Source of the DNA: DATAMF01 sp964472565
GTDB taxonomy: Bacteria > Chloroflexota > Anaerolineae > Aggregatilineales > Aggregatilineaceae
Reading direction: 5' to 3'
Assembly: GCA_964472565.1 (NCBI GenBank)
Contig: CAYYNB010000067.1
Span: 1 to 30,136, forward strand
DNA: 30,136 nucleotides
The translations under genes and the position numbers were made by a program. Under the pieces are notes generated by a model. It worked only from the letters and a program-made list of their open reading frames with translations, searched no databases and was not told the DNA's origin. This document shows, one piece after another, positions 13,838 through 21,851 of this stretch (position 1 is its first letter; each line of letters opens with the position of its first letter).

Positions 13838-14623
13838 ATGCCTTTTTTAGTTCCAAGTTATGCGGCGCTGGCCCCCATCTATAATGAGGCGGGGCTGGCT
13901 CAATATGCGGCGGATCATTTACCGTTCTATGTATCGTATGCTCAATCGATGGATTGGGCCGGGCGGCGTGTCCTCGATCTGGGCTGTGGAACCGGCGTCA
14001 CGTCGTGGTGGTTGGCGCAGCAAGGGTATTATACAGTGGGGATCGACAACAGCCCGTATATGTTAGAGCAGGCGCGCGCCTCGATCCAGACGCGGGGGGA
14101 GGTGCCGTTCGAACCGCCTGATTTTGTCGAGATGGACATCCGGCAGTTGGAATCCCCGATTGGGGCGGTGGATATGGTGGTCACGGCGGGCTGTGTCCTG
14201 AACGCGATCCAGAGTCTGCGCGAGTTGGAAGCGACCTTTACCCGTGTCAAACAGGCGTTGGACCCAGGCCGCTTGTTTATCTTCGATATGCGCACGATTC
14301 GCGGCCTGGCGGATGAGATCGGCAACTGCGACAGTGTGTTGTACGACAACAACGAAAACCTGATGGTCATTGCGCGCAACAGTTTTAGTTATGAAACCCT
14401 GAGCAGCACCCGGCAGTTTCTTGTCTGGCGGCGGCAGAACGGCCTGTGGCAGCGCCAGGACGAACAGCATATTGAGCGCGGTTATCCCACGCAGGGCGTG
14501 ATCGCCATTCTGGAGCGGGCCGGATTCCGCGTGATGGCGGTGCTGAACCCGGATATGTCGCCCTTTGATGTGCAGCACGACTATTCCGGCCATGTCGTTT
14601 TTGTCGCGCAGAAGCCGGAATAA
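13838..14623 (+). CDS. Class I SAM-dependent methyltransferase
   Basis: The product has 261 residues. Motif I is VLDLGCGTGVTSWWLA (about 45-60), motif II is the acidic end of TVGIDNSPYMLEQAR, and DMVVTAGCVLNAIQ is the motif IV region; RLFIFDMRT follows as motif V. This is the Methyltransf_25 type with a C-terminal YdjA/YjhP-like tail (GVIAILERAGFRVMAVLNPD), similar to the methyltransferase at 23855-24613. The substrate cannot be told. The ATG follows a very purine-rich leader with GGAGGAAGGAGGGAG, and TAGAAT at 13813-13818 may be the -10 element. The gene is divergent from the BFN-DSP operon. Confidence 0.88.
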   Translation: MPFLVPSYAALAPIYNEAGLAQYAADHLPFYVSYAQSMDWAGRRVLDLGCGTGVTSWWLAQQGYYTVGIDNSPYMLEQARASIQTRGEVPFEPPDFVEMDIRQLESPIGAVDMVVTAGCVLNAIQSLRELEATFTRVKQALDPGRLFIFDMRTIRGLADEIGNCDSVLYDNNENLMVIARNSFSYETLSSTRQFLVWRRQNGLWQRQDEQHIERGYPTQGVIAILERAGFRVMAVLNPDMSPFDVQHDYSGHVVFVAQKPE

Positions 14624-14703
14624 GGCCCGCTGATCCGGCGCGCTTGCCTGAACGATTACGGGAAAGCGCTAAGCCCGAATTTGCGCTGCTTGCCGGTTTT
14701 GCG

Positions 14704-14725
14704 GGGGCAATGCATGCATTGCCCC
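14704..14725. repeat. Perfect 22-base palindrome
   Basis: The two halves, GGGGCAATGCA and its exact complement TGCATTGCCCC, meet without a spacer. The element lies in the 110-base gap between two convergent genes and 9 bases from the stop of the minus-strand one. It shares its GGGGCAA/TTGCCCC arms with the hairpin at 18669-18693. It may serve as a bidirectional terminator or be a dispersed palindromic repeat. Confidence 0.7.
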
Positions 14726-14733
14726 GGTTCAGT

Positions 14734-15195
14734 TTACAGCCACAGCCCCTCGCCGGGCTTGTCCCACAGTTCGATCTGGACCGCATCCTGATCGGCCAGA
14801 TTGACTTCGGTTGTGGTGGCGTCCATCCATTCTGGTGTGCGCCCCAGCAGCAGCCCGGCCTCGACCAGCGCTTCTTGCAGCAGAATGCCGGCCTGTTTAC
14901 CGTCGGGGCGCTCGCTGATATATTGCAGCCGGATCGACACCCCGCGTTTGCCTTTGGCCGGGGGGACATTTTCCGCTTTGGCGTCCCACGCGAGCAGTTT
15001 GGCCCAGCGCGCCACCGGACTGCCGTCTTTGGTGTCGTCGGGCGACAGCGGCGGGTAGGGCGCTTTGAGATTCAGGCGATACTGCGAGCGGCGGCGGCCC
15101 TCTTCGCGCAGGATGGCATCGCGCAGGTTTTCCAGCTCTTCATCGGTGACGTTTCCTAACAGGCTCTCTAAAGTTTCGCGCGTTTCACGGCTCAT
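14734..15195 (-). CDS. Conserved-looking hypothetical protein, 153 aa
   Basis: I do not recognise a family. The N-terminal third (MSRETRETLESLLGNVTDEE followed by LENLRDAILREEGRRRS) is a charged helical segment, and the rest looks like an alpha/beta protein with a Pro-rich turn (KAPYPPLSPDD) and an acidic end. There is no signal peptide or membrane segment. It overlaps the end of the upstream SDR gene by four bases (ATGA), which indicates translational coupling and is the main evidence that it is a real gene. It could be a small accessory protein of that SDR, but nothing in its sequence proves it. Confidence 0.7.
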   Translation of the reverse strand: MSRETRETLESLLGNVTDEELENLRDAILREEGRRRSQYRLNLKAPYPPLSPDDTKDGSPVARWAKLLAWDAKAENVPPAKGKRGVSIRLQYISERPDGKQAGILLQEALVEAGLLLGRTPEWMDATTTEVNLADQDAVQIELWDKPGEGLWL

Positions 15196-16172
15196 GATCT
15201 CTGCTCCATATCCTGGCGGGCCACTTCGCGCAGACCATCCAGCAGCGGGCGCTCGGTGTAACCCAGTTCTCGGCGTGCTTTGGCATCATTGCCAATATAC
15301 GTGACACCGCCGAATGTGTGCAAGCTCTCTGATCGATAATATACCGGAATTGGGAGAAATTTCTCTAGGACACTCGTCACGGCGGCCACCAATTTGAACA
15401 TGCCCGGCCCAAAATGAATCGGCACCGGGCGAATGCCGCTGACATCGCCGCGCAGTTTGAGCGCCTCAAGCGCTGTGTAAATCTGCCCGCCGAGGATGTA
15501 ACTTTCGCCGGGGGTGCCTTTGTCCATGGCCAGGATATGCCCGCGCGCGATGTCTTCGACGTGGGACCACGAATATGCTGTGCCTTTCGGGGCGGCGGGC
15601 AGGCGGCGGAACATATATTGAACGAGCGTGCGGTGCAGCAGGCTGGGATCGCCGGGGCCGTACACCACGCCGGGCAGCACCACGACCAGCGGCAGGCCCG
15701 TGTGGATCATCGGCAGCGCGATCTGGTGATAGGCGATCCACTTGGTGCGCTCATATTCGTTGGTGAACCTGCCGCCCGCGAAGGTGTAATTTTCGTCGGG
15801 CACGACGCCGCGTGTATTGCCATACACGGCTACGGTGCTGGTATACACGGCTTTGGGAATCTGCAAGTCGCGCACCAGTTCGAACACGTTGCGCGTCCCG
15901 TGAAGGTTGATCGCTTCGGCTTCCTGCCGGGTGCCCTCGCTGATTTTGTACCAGCCCGCGATATGAAACACGCCATCCACGCCCGCCATCGGGCCGCGCA
16001 TGCTGTCCTTATCGGTGATGTCGCCCTGGCACAGCGTCACGCCGAGATCGCGCAGGGTTTGAGCTTTGTGAGGCGAACGGATCAGTGCAATTACATCATG
16101 TCCGGCGGCGCGCAGTTGGCGGGCCACCTCACCGCCGATGAATCCGGTCCCGCCAGTGAGGAAATAACGCAT
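15192..16172 (-). CDS. Extended SDR, NAD-dependent epimerase/dehydratase family (copy 1)
   Basis: This 326-residue protein is an extended short-chain dehydrogenase. The dinucleotide-binding motif is TGGTGFIGGEVARQL at about 6-20. The catalytic set is the Ser/Thr of AVYTSTVAVYG and YERTK (Y-x3-K), and a conserved VVLPGVVYGPGD block follows. The overall pattern is nearest to the dihydroflavonol-4-reductase/HpnA-like group, so a reductase or dehydratase acting on a polyketide, sugar or terpenoid-type alcohol is possible. It is a paralogue of the protein encoded at 17602-18591. AAAGGAG lies about 10 bases before the ATG. A copy of the 45-base repeat lies just upstream of its start. Confidence 0.9.
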   Translation of the reverse strand: MRYFLTGGTGFIGGEVARQLRAAGHDVIALIRSPHKAQTLRDLGVTLCQGDITDKDSMRGPMAGVDGVFHIAGWYKISEGTRQEAEAINLHGTRNVFELVRDLQIPKAVYTSTVAVYGNTRGVVPDENYTFAGGRFTNEYERTKWIAYHQIALPMIHTGLPLVVVLPGVVYGPGDPSLLHRTLVQYMFRRLPAAPKGTAYSWSHVEDIARGHILAMDKGTPGESYILGGQIYTALEALKLRGDVSGIRPVPIHFGPGMFKLVAAVTSVLEKFLPIPVYYRSESLHTFGGVTYIGNDAKARRELGYTERPLLDGLREVARQDMEQRS

Positions 16173-16192
16173 AAACCATAAACTCCTTTAGA

Positions 16193-16237
16193 CGGGACGA
16201 TTATTCCTGAAGAGGCGAGCGCGGGCAAGGGGGAAAT
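16193..16237. repeat. Direct repeat, left copy (45 bases)
   Basis: The copy starts CGGGACGATTATTCCTGAAG and continues through AGCGCGGGCAAGGGGG. It matches 17529-17572 with one substitution and one single-base gap. The two copies bracket the alpha/beta hydrolase gene. The left copy lies in the leader region of the SDR copy 1 gene. Confidence 0.9.
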
Positions 16238-16370
16238 GCGTCACAGCGGAGGTGCTTGATTCTCGGTGTTTTTCCATTGATTAATGCCGGATTACCCATC
16301 GAGCGGTTTTGTACCGTATAAATGATTAACATCGACCTCAAAAATCCTGTAATTGGGGTAGGAGAGGACC

Positions 16371-17480
16371 ATGCTGAAACGATTATTTGGCGCATTATTG
16401 ATCGTCCTGCTCATCAGTGGGTTGTTTCCGCGTCCAGTGGGCGGGCAAGCGAGCAATTGGCTGCCTGTCCCCACTGGTCCGTATCAGGTCGGCACGACGA
16501 CTTATCATTGGGTTGATGCATCGCGTCCTGAAATATTCACCGAAGATCCGGATGATCGGCGGGAACTCCTCGTGCGCGTGTGGTACCCCGCTGAAGTGGA
16601 TGTAAACGCTGCACCGGAGCCGTATGGACCCGATCCGGATGTTATCCTGTCTTTCCCTACGACATCCATAGCCCTGTCAGCAGATCTGGCATTCACCCTG
16701 TCTGCCGAGGAACTTGTCCTCACTCCTACCCACAGCTATCGTGATGCGCCGGTTTCAGAGGCGGCGGCCAGTTACCCGGTGCTCGTCTTCTCGCACGGCT
16801 GGGTTGCCAGACCGGAGTTTTATACTGCTCAAATCGAAGAATTGGCGAGTCAGGGGTATGTTGTCATCGGTATCGTTCACACCCATATTGCTATGTTGAC
16901 TGTATTCCCTGATGGACGCATGGTGCCCTTCTCGAATCCCGATAGTGACTTGGCTTTGGTGGTGGGCGCCCAAGACCAGCGTTTTGTGCTCGATCAGTTG
17001 ACGCTGCTAAACGACGCGCGGTTTGGTGGTCGTCTTGCGCTGGATCGTGTTGGGAGTTTTGGTCACTCCTGGGGAGCCGCCGTAGCCCTCTTGGCATGTA
17101 ACCGCTTCGCGGCAACGGTTTCTGAAGACGGCCCTGTTCCTGATGCAGTTGTCCGCGAGGGGCCTGACCTGCCAGTCATGTTTATGAAACGCGAAGGTCT
17201 AACGGCCTCGCCTGTTCTCCCCAGCCTGAAGGGACCAGCCTACAATCTTATCTTCGACGGCTTCGGCCACATGAATTTCACCGACTTCACACTCTATCCT
17301 GGCATCTCATCGTCGGACCCGTCCTTGCTCGGCACCGTTGAGGGACACCGCGCCGTACAAGTGGTGAATATCTACTTGCTGGCGTTTTTCGATCGGTACC
17401 TCAAAGGCGACATCTCGCCTTTGCTCGATGGACCTGCCTCAGAATACCCTGAAGTGGAAATTGAGGCGCGCAACTTTTAG
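16371..17480 (+). CDS. Secreted alpha/beta hydrolase, PAF-acetylhydrolase-like
   Basis: The product has 369 residues with a signal peptide (MLKRLFGALLIVLLISGLFP, cleavage likely after the Gly-Gly-Gln-Ala region). The body resembles the platelet-activating-factor acetylhydrolase/dienelactone hydrolase type: LLVRVWYPAE near 67, YPVLVFSHGW near 135 forming the oxyanion region, and the nucleophile elbow GHSWGA with Ser233. His300 in DGFGHMNFTD is the probable catalytic histidine, with the acid somewhere around Asp253. It probably cleaves an ester outside the cytoplasm. A strong GGAGAGG precedes the ATG. The gene is on the opposite strand to the two SDR paralogues around it and lies between 45-base direct repeats, which suggests later insertion. 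Confidence 0.88.
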   Translation: MLKRLFGALLIVLLISGLFPRPVGGQASNWLPVPTGPYQVGTTTYHWVDASRPEIFTEDPDDRRELLVRVWYPAEVDVNAAPEPYGPDPDVILSFPTTSIALSADLAFTLSAEELVLTPTHSYRDAPVSEAAASYPVLVFSHGWVARPEFYTAQIEELASQGYVVIGIVHTHIAMLTVFPDGRMVPFSNPDSDLALVVGAQDQRFVLDQLTLLNDARFGGRLALDRVGSFGHSWGAAVALLACNRFAATVSEDGPVPDAVVREGPDLPVMFMKREGLTASPVLPSLKGPAYNLIFDGFGHMNFTDFTLYPGISSSDPSLLGTVEGHRAVQVVNIYLLAFFDRYLKGDISPLLDGPASEYPEVEIEARNF

Positions 17481-17528
17481 TGCCCGTTCGGCTGTTTACC
17501 CTGACCGGGGTGCCGCCGTCCCCTCCGG

Positions 17529-17572
17529 CGGGACGATTATTCCTGAAGAGGGGAGCGCGGGCAAGGGGAAAT
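17529..17572. repeat. Direct repeat, right copy (44 bases)
   Basis: Near-identical to 16193-16237: same orientation, one C/G substitution after CTGAAGAGG and one base shorter in the following G-run. It lies 48 bases after the hydrolase stop and 30 bases before the end of the SDR copy 2 gene. Just before it, CCGCCG (17513-17518) and CGGCGG (17526-17531) form a possible terminator stem for the hydrolase. Confidence 0.9.
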
Positions 17573-17601
17573 AGATGGCAATTCTATCCCCCCGATTCGC
17601 C

Positions 17602-18591
17602 CTACTTTTTTTGGATGCCCAGCCGCTCCATTTCCGCGAGCAGCGTTGGGCGCAGCCCCTCATCCAGCGGGCGCGGATCGAAGCCCAGGTCGCGCCGCGC
17701 TTTGGCATTCGACGCGGTATACGTCGCGCCTGCCGTGACGCGCAGCGTTTCTGCTGTATAAGTCGGCGGCAGCGGCACCACTTTTCCGATCACGCCCATC
17801 AGCGCGGCCATGCTTTTGATCGCGGCGGGCGGGATGCGCAGGCGCGGCGCGGGGATGTCGGTGATCGTCGCGGCGATCTCGAACGTCGCCTCGAAGGTGT
17901 GGCACGGTCCAGCGATGATGTAGCTTTCGCCGGGGGTGCCTTTCTCCATCGCCAGCAGGTGCCCGCGCGCGGTATCTTCCACGTGCGACCAGCAAAAAGT
18001 AGTCTGCTTGGGCAGCATTGGAAGCTTGCCCTTGAGGTACTGGGTGAAGGTTTCACCGATCAGGCTGGTATCACCGGGACCATAGACCGCGCCCGGCAGC
18101 ACGATCACCAGCGGCAGCCCTGCTTTGATCATCGGCAGCGCGACTTCATAATGCGCGGCCCATTTCGTGCGGTCATATTCGCTGATGTGTTTGCCGCTGA
18201 ATTGGTAGGTTTCGTCCACGACTTTCCCGCGTGTATCGGAGAAGACCGCGACGGTGCTGGTATAGACGCCTTTGGGAATGTTGAGTTCCTGCATCAGTTC
18301 CAGCACATTACGCGTGCCCTGGACGTTGATTTTTTCCGCGACACTTGTATCTCTGGCCCCAAGCTTGTACCACGCCGCGATGTGGAATACACCGTCCGCG
18401 CCGGTCATGGGGGCGCGCAGGCTGGCCTTGTCGGTGATGTCGCCCTGGTGAATTTCTACGCCCAGGTTTGTGAGCGCCTGCGCTTTTTCCGGTGAGCGCA
18501 CCACCGCCACGACGGTATGCCCCGCTGCGATCAATTGGCGGACGACTTCCCCGCCGATGAATCCCGTTGCGCCCGTGACAAAATATTTCAT
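17602..18591 (-). CDS. Extended SDR, NAD-dependent epimerase/dehydratase family (copy 2)
   Basis: The 329-residue protein has TGATGFIGGEVVRQL at about 6-20 as the NAD(P) site, AVFSDTRGKVVDE after the catalytic TST, YDRTK as the Y-x3-K motif, and VIVLPGAVYGPGD. It matches copy 1 over its full length (for example QGDITDK, DGVFHIA and CWSHVEDTARGHLLAMEKGT against the corresponding SWSHVEDIARGHILAMDKGT), so the two genes arose by duplication. Its C-terminal half (NAKARRDLGFDPRPLDEGLR) is the usual end for this group. AAGGAG lies 8 bases before the ATG. The reaction is not known; the two paralogues may differ in substrate. Confidence 0.9.
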   Translation of the reverse strand: MKYFVTGATGFIGGEVVRQLIAAGHTVVAVVRSPEKAQALTNLGVEIHQGDITDKASLRAPMTGADGVFHIAAWYKLGARDTSVAEKINVQGTRNVLELMQELNIPKGVYTSTVAVFSDTRGKVVDETYQFSGKHISEYDRTKWAAHYEVALPMIKAGLPLVIVLPGAVYGPGDTSLIGETFTQYLKGKLPMLPKQTTFCWSHVEDTARGHLLAMEKGTPGESYIIAGPCHTFEATFEIAATITDIPAPRLRIPPAAIKSMAALMGVIGKVVPLPPTYTAETLRVTAGATYTASNAKARRDLGFDPRPLDEGLRPTLLAEMERLGIQKK

Positions 18592-18668
18592 GTGATTCTC
18601 CTTGTGCTGATCTTCATTCGCGCTTTAATTGTAGAGACTATGGGGCGGATCGGGGTTAGAATGGTGGT

Positions 18669-18693
18669 GCGTAGGGGCAATTTGCCCCTACGC
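18669..18693. repeat. Palindromic hairpin repeat / terminator
   Basis: GCGTAGGGGCA (18669-18679) and TGCCCCTACGC (18683-18693) form a perfect 11-bp stem around ATT. It lies 8 bases beyond the EamA gene stop. Lack of a T-run makes it an atypical terminator. Its GGGGCAA/TTGCCCC-type core recurs at 14704-14725, so it may belong to a dispersed repeat family. Confidence 0.65.
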
Positions 18694-18700
18694 AAACGGC

Positions 18701-19675
18701 TTACTTCGAGGCGCACACCGCGATGCCATCCGTTTCGGGGAGGATGGGCTTGGGCGAGGGCGTTTTGATTTTACTTTGGGCGCGGGCGGACGTGACCAGC
18801 ACCACCGACGCGATGATGATCGCCGCCGCGATGATCGTGCGCGGCCCCAGGTCTTCACCGGCAAAGGCCCAGCCGAGAATCACCGCAACCACCGGGTTGA
18901 CATAGGCGTAACTCGTGGCGCGCTGCGGCGTGGTGTGGCCCAACAGCCAGACATAGGCGCTGAAGGCCAGCATCGAACCAAAGATGGTCAGATAGACCAG
19001 CGAGAACGCCGATTTCAGCGATACCCCGCTCAGATTCAGATTGCCCGCATCGCCCGCCAGCAGTCCGACGATCCACAGCAGCGCACCACCGGCCAGCATT
19101 TCAATCGCGGTACCCATCAGCGGCGCGTGGGGCATCGGGGCGCGGCGCGAATAGAGTGATCCGGTTGCCCAGGCCATCGAGGCGAAAATGAGAGCCAGCG
19201 TGCCCATCGGATCGAGTTCGTCACCACCGAGCAGGTTTGCCGGGCCGATCAGCAGCGCCACACCAGCCAGCCCAATCCCCAATCCGAGCGCCATAAAGCG
19301 ATTGGGGCGGGTCCCGCCGAATGCGATCCACCCCAGCAGCGTGATCCAGATGGGCGTTGCGCCGATAACCAGCGCTGTCAGCCCGGACGGGACTTTTTGT
19401 TCGGCCCAGGTCACACCGCCGTTGCCACCCACCAGCAGCAGACCGCCGATGATCGCGGCGGAACGCCAATGCAGCCGAGGCGGGTTGGGTTCTCCGCGCA
19501 GCCGCTGCCAGCCGTACAGTAAGCCCCCTGCGACGATGAAGCGCGTCCCCGCCATGAGAAAGGGGGGCAGCGTTTCGATGGCGAAACTGATGAACAGATA
19601 GGTTGATCCCCAGATGATATAAACCGCGCCAAAGGCGGCTATCATCTTCCAGCGCATCGAACTGTCGCTAGACAT
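18701..19675 (-). CDS. EamA/DMT family transporter (YedA-like)
   Basis: The product of 324 residues has about ten membrane segments in two EamA halves. The first half begins AAFGAVYIIWGSTYLFISFA, then PPFLMAGTRFIVAGGLLYG. The end of that half reads VTWAEQKVPSGLTALVIGAT, typical of the YedA/RhaT-like DMT superfamily. The second half contains ALIFASMAWATGSLYSRR and ATSYAYVNPVVAVILGWAFA. It is probably an exporter of small metabolites or drugs; the substrate is unknown. The frame begins 5 codons earlier at 19690, but only the ATG at 19675 has a good GAGGA (8 bases upstream), so that start is used. Confidence 0.9.
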   Translation of the reverse strand: MSSDSSMRWKMIAAFGAVYIIWGSTYLFISFAIETLPPFLMAGTRFIVAGGLLYGWQRLRGEPNPPRLHWRSAAIIGGLLLVGGNGGVTWAEQKVPSGLTALVIGATPIWITLLGWIAFGGTRPNRFMALGLGIGLAGVALLIGPANLLGGDELDPMGTLALIFASMAWATGSLYSRRAPMPHAPLMGTAIEMLAGGALLWIVGLLAGDAGNLNLSGVSLKSAFSLVYLTIFGSMLAFSAYVWLLGHTTPQRATSYAYVNPVVAVILGWAFAGEDLGPRTIIAAAIIIASVVLVTSARAQSKIKTPSPKPILPETDGIAVCASK

Positions 19676-19728
19676 CAATGTTTTCCTCATGTACGAAACG
19701 AAACACTTGTGCTAGGTTACGATCTTTT

Positions 19729-19757
19729 TGGCCCTATGTATAGTACCAATAGGGCCA
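19729..19757. terminator. Hairpin between ogt and the EamA gene
   Basis: TGGCCCTAT (19729-19737) pairs perfectly with ATAGGGCCA (19749-19757) around an 11-base loop. It lies 8 bases beyond the ogt stop codon. On the minus strand the stem is followed by an A-run rather than a T-run, so a classic intrinsic terminator is not supported. Confidence 0.4.
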
Positions 19758-19764
19758 CGCGGTC

Positions 19765-20274
19765 TTAAATGTCGAATGTCAACTGCACCGCTTGCCCGGT
19801 TGTGATCCGGTGTTCCAGGGCCAGCAGCGCTTCTTTAATCGACAAACCGCCTGCATAGCCGGTCAGGGTACCGTTGCTGCCGATCACCCGGTGACACGGC
19901 ACGATAATCGGGATCGGATTTTTGCCGTTCGCCGCGCCCACAGCCCGCACGGCGTCCGGTTTGCCGATCTGCCGCGCGATCTCACCATACGAAACCGTCT
20001 CCCCGTAGGGAATCGCGCGCAGCGCCTGCCAGACTTCCTGCTGAAACGGTGTTCCGGCTGGCGCGAGCGGCAGATCGAAGGTTTGGCGCTGGCCGTCGAA
20101 ATACTCCGCGAGCTGGCGGATCACCTCGCTGAGCGCCGCCGGATTATGAATCCAGCCGGGTTCGGGCACATCGTCGCGGCCCTCAAAGCGAATCGACAGT
20201 AAGCCCGCTTCACTTTGCACCAGCAGCAGGGTACCGATGGGTGTTGGGGTGAACGCATAGCTGATTGTACTCAT
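19765..20274 (-). CDS. ogt: Methylated-DNA-[protein]-cysteine S-methyltransferase
   Basis: This 169-residue protein directly reverses O6-alkylguanine by transfer of the alkyl group to its own cysteine. The active site PCHRV has the acceptor Cys127, preceded by the helix-turn-helix segment IPYGETVSYGEIARQIG and the RAVGAANGKNPIPI arginine-finger region. GYAGGLSIKEALLALE ends the domain. The frame is open 122 codons further upstream inside the Ada-AlkA gene, but the ATG at 20274 overlaps that gene's stop by four bases (ATGA), so translation is coupled. The pair resembles the adjacent alkA (Ada-AlkA) and ogt genes of Mycobacterium tuberculosis. Confidence 0.95.
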   Translation of the reverse strand: MSTISYAFTPTPIGTLLLVQSEAGLLSIRFEGRDDVPEPGWIHNPAALSEVIRQLAEYFDGQRQTFDLPLAPAGTPFQQEVWQALRAIPYGETVSYGEIARQIGKPDAVRAVGAANGKNPIPIIVPCHRVIGSNGTLTGYAGGLSIKEALLALEHRITTGQAVQLTFDI

Positions 20275-21698
20275 GATGGCATTTCCTCCATTGTGTTTTC
20301 TGCCCAAAGGGTGACGGCGGCATAGGCGCGCCAGGGCCGCCAGTATTCGGGCTGGTCGCTGTCGGAGATCGCGCGCTGCAAAATGAGATCGCTGGCGGGG
20401 TAGGCGTCCGGTTCGGCCAGGCAGCGCATGGCGATCATGTGCGCCGTCCAGGGGCCGATGCCGGGAATCTGGCACAGCCGCGTGATCGCCTCGTCCAGTC
20501 CAGCCGCTGTTGAAAAAGTCAGTTCGCCGCTGTTCACCTGCCGCGCCAGTTCGCGGATCGTCGCCGCGCGGTTGTGCGGCAGGCCGAGTTGTTCCAGCGG
20601 CGCATCGATCAGCCGGGCGGTGTAGGGGTAGAGCGCGCACAGCCCATCGTACCCGGTGTCCAGCCGGTCGCCATACGCTGCCACGATCCGCCCCGATAGG
20701 GTGGTCGCGCCGCGCACGCTGATCTGCTGGCCGAGGACCACACGTACCGCCGTTTCGAAGCCATCCCAGGCACCGGGCACACGTACCCCCGGCCCGACGC
20801 GATCCAGCGCGGTTGTCAATCGTGCATCGTGGCCCAGGTGATTCGCGATCTGCACCGGGTCGGCTTTGAGATCGAACAGCCGCCGCACCCGCTCCACGAT
20901 GGCCAGAAGATCGGGCGAAAAAGCGGACGGCACGGTGAGCAAAAAATGGTTCGCATTTGGTTCGACCTGTAACACACCCGCGCGATCTCCGATCCGGATC
21001 GTGCGGCGGTAGCCGTGCTCGTCCAGCACTTCGACGCCCGGAATGACTCGTGCCGCCAGAAAACGCGCGATCTGCGGCCAGTTGTACGGCGGGCGATAAC
21101 TGAGCTTGAGCTGCAAGACGGCCTGATCGGTGGGCGGTTTGCTCCTGCCGCGCAGTTCGGACGGCGTGCGCTGGTAGGTGGTCTGCATGGCGGCATTAAA
21201 GCGGCGGATGCTCGCAAAACCCGCGCTAAACGCAATATCCGAAATGGGGAGTGCGGTTTCGTTCAGCAGTTTTTTGGCAAACTGCACGCGCCGCGTTTGG
21301 GCGACGGCGACGGGCGGCACCCCAAGCTGATCCATGAACAGGCGGCGCAGTTGGCGCGCGCCGAGGTGCAGCCGCGCAGCCAGATCGTCCACGCTGCCGT
21401 GATCCAGCACACCTTCTTCGATCAGTTGCAGCGCGCGGGCCGCGATTGCCGATGCGCCCATCCAGGCGGGCGTACCGGGTGAGGCTTCCGGGCGGCAGCG
21501 CAGACAGGGTCGGAACCCCGCTTCTTCTGCCGCCGCCGCGCAGCTAAAAAAGCGCACATTTTCGGAACGGGGGGTGCGGGCCGGGCAGATCGGGCGGCAG
21601 TAGACGCCGGTGGTCAGCACGGCGGTGAAAAAACGGCCATCATACCGCTCGTCGCGGCTTTGGATGATGGAGTAACAGAGATCGTGATCGAGTTCCAT
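20271..21698 (-). CDS. alkA: Ada-AlkA fusion: Ada metal-binding and AraC-type HTH domains with 3-methyladenine DNA glycosylase
   Basis: The product has 475 residues. Residues 1-75 are the Ada zinc-binding domain with Cys34, Cys38, Cys65 and Cys68 (GVYCRPICPART, FRPCLRCRPE); the first cysteine accepts methyl groups from phosphotriesters in Ada. An AraC-type helix-turn-helix follows at about 80-180 (LPISDIAFSAGFASIRRFNA). The rest is AlkA: an AlkA_N domain, then GAWDGFETAVRVVLGQQISV and the HhH-GPD motif IPGIGPWTAHMIAMRC at 411-426 with the probable catalytic Asp437 in YPASDL. The protein can therefore sense methylation, regulate and excise 3-alkylpurines. It is the first gene of the operon with ogt and is likely autoinduced by methylation damage. 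Confidence 0.95.
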   Translation of the reverse strand: MELDHDLCYSIIQSRDERYDGRFFTAVLTTGVYCRPICPARTPRSENVRFFSCAAAAEEAGFRPCLRCRPEASPGTPAWMGASAIAARALQLIEEGVLDHGSVDDLAARLHLGARQLRRLFMDQLGVPPVAVAQTRRVQFAKKLLNETALPISDIAFSAGFASIRRFNAAMQTTYQRTPSELRGRSKPPTDQAVLQLKLSYRPPYNWPQIARFLAARVIPGVEVLDEHGYRRTIRIGDRAGVLQVEPNANHFLLTVPSAFSPDLLAIVERVRRLFDLKADPVQIANHLGHDARLTTALDRVGPGVRVPGAWDGFETAVRVVLGQQISVRGATTLSGRIVAAYGDRLDTGYDGLCALYPYTARLIDAPLEQLGLPHNRAATIRELARQVNSGELTFSTAAGLDEAITRLCQIPGIGPWTAHMIAMRCLAEPDAYPASDLILQRAISDSDQPEYWRPWRAYAAVTLWAENTMEEMPS

Positions 21699-21787
21699 AG
21701 GTGATACTCCACTCGTCGAATAGGTATAGAATAACTAAAATGTTTCGCTGCTGCTGGCCGTTTTCGGACATTGATATGGGTTCCTGC

Positions 21788-21818
21788 TTGACTCTCCCCT
21801 TGCTGGAGGGTGCATAGT
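21788..21818 (+). promoter_or_regulatory. MerR-type promoter with a 19-base spacer (upstream of MerR copy 1)
   Basis: TTGACT (21788-21793) and CATAGT (21813-21818) are 19 bases apart, the long spacing typical of MerR-activated promoters. An imperfect dyad ACTCTCC (21791-21797) with GGAGGGT (21805-21811) sits in the spacer as the probable operator. The MerR start is 34 bases downstream, so autoregulation is likely. Confidence 0.75.
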
Positions 21819-21851
21819 AGAGATGAAGATTTCCGCGCGGAGAGAATCAAC

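Noticed and set aside
16193..17572. Insertion sequence around the hydrolase
   Set aside because: There is no transposase and no terminal inverted repeats; only a direct repeat is present, so it is described as a repeat-bounded gene.
17575..18495. A 306-codon plus-strand frame antisense to SDR copy 2
   Set aside because: It mirrors a certain SDR gene; a similar antisense frame also lies opposite SDR copy 1 (15414-16181), showing that it is a by-product of codon use.
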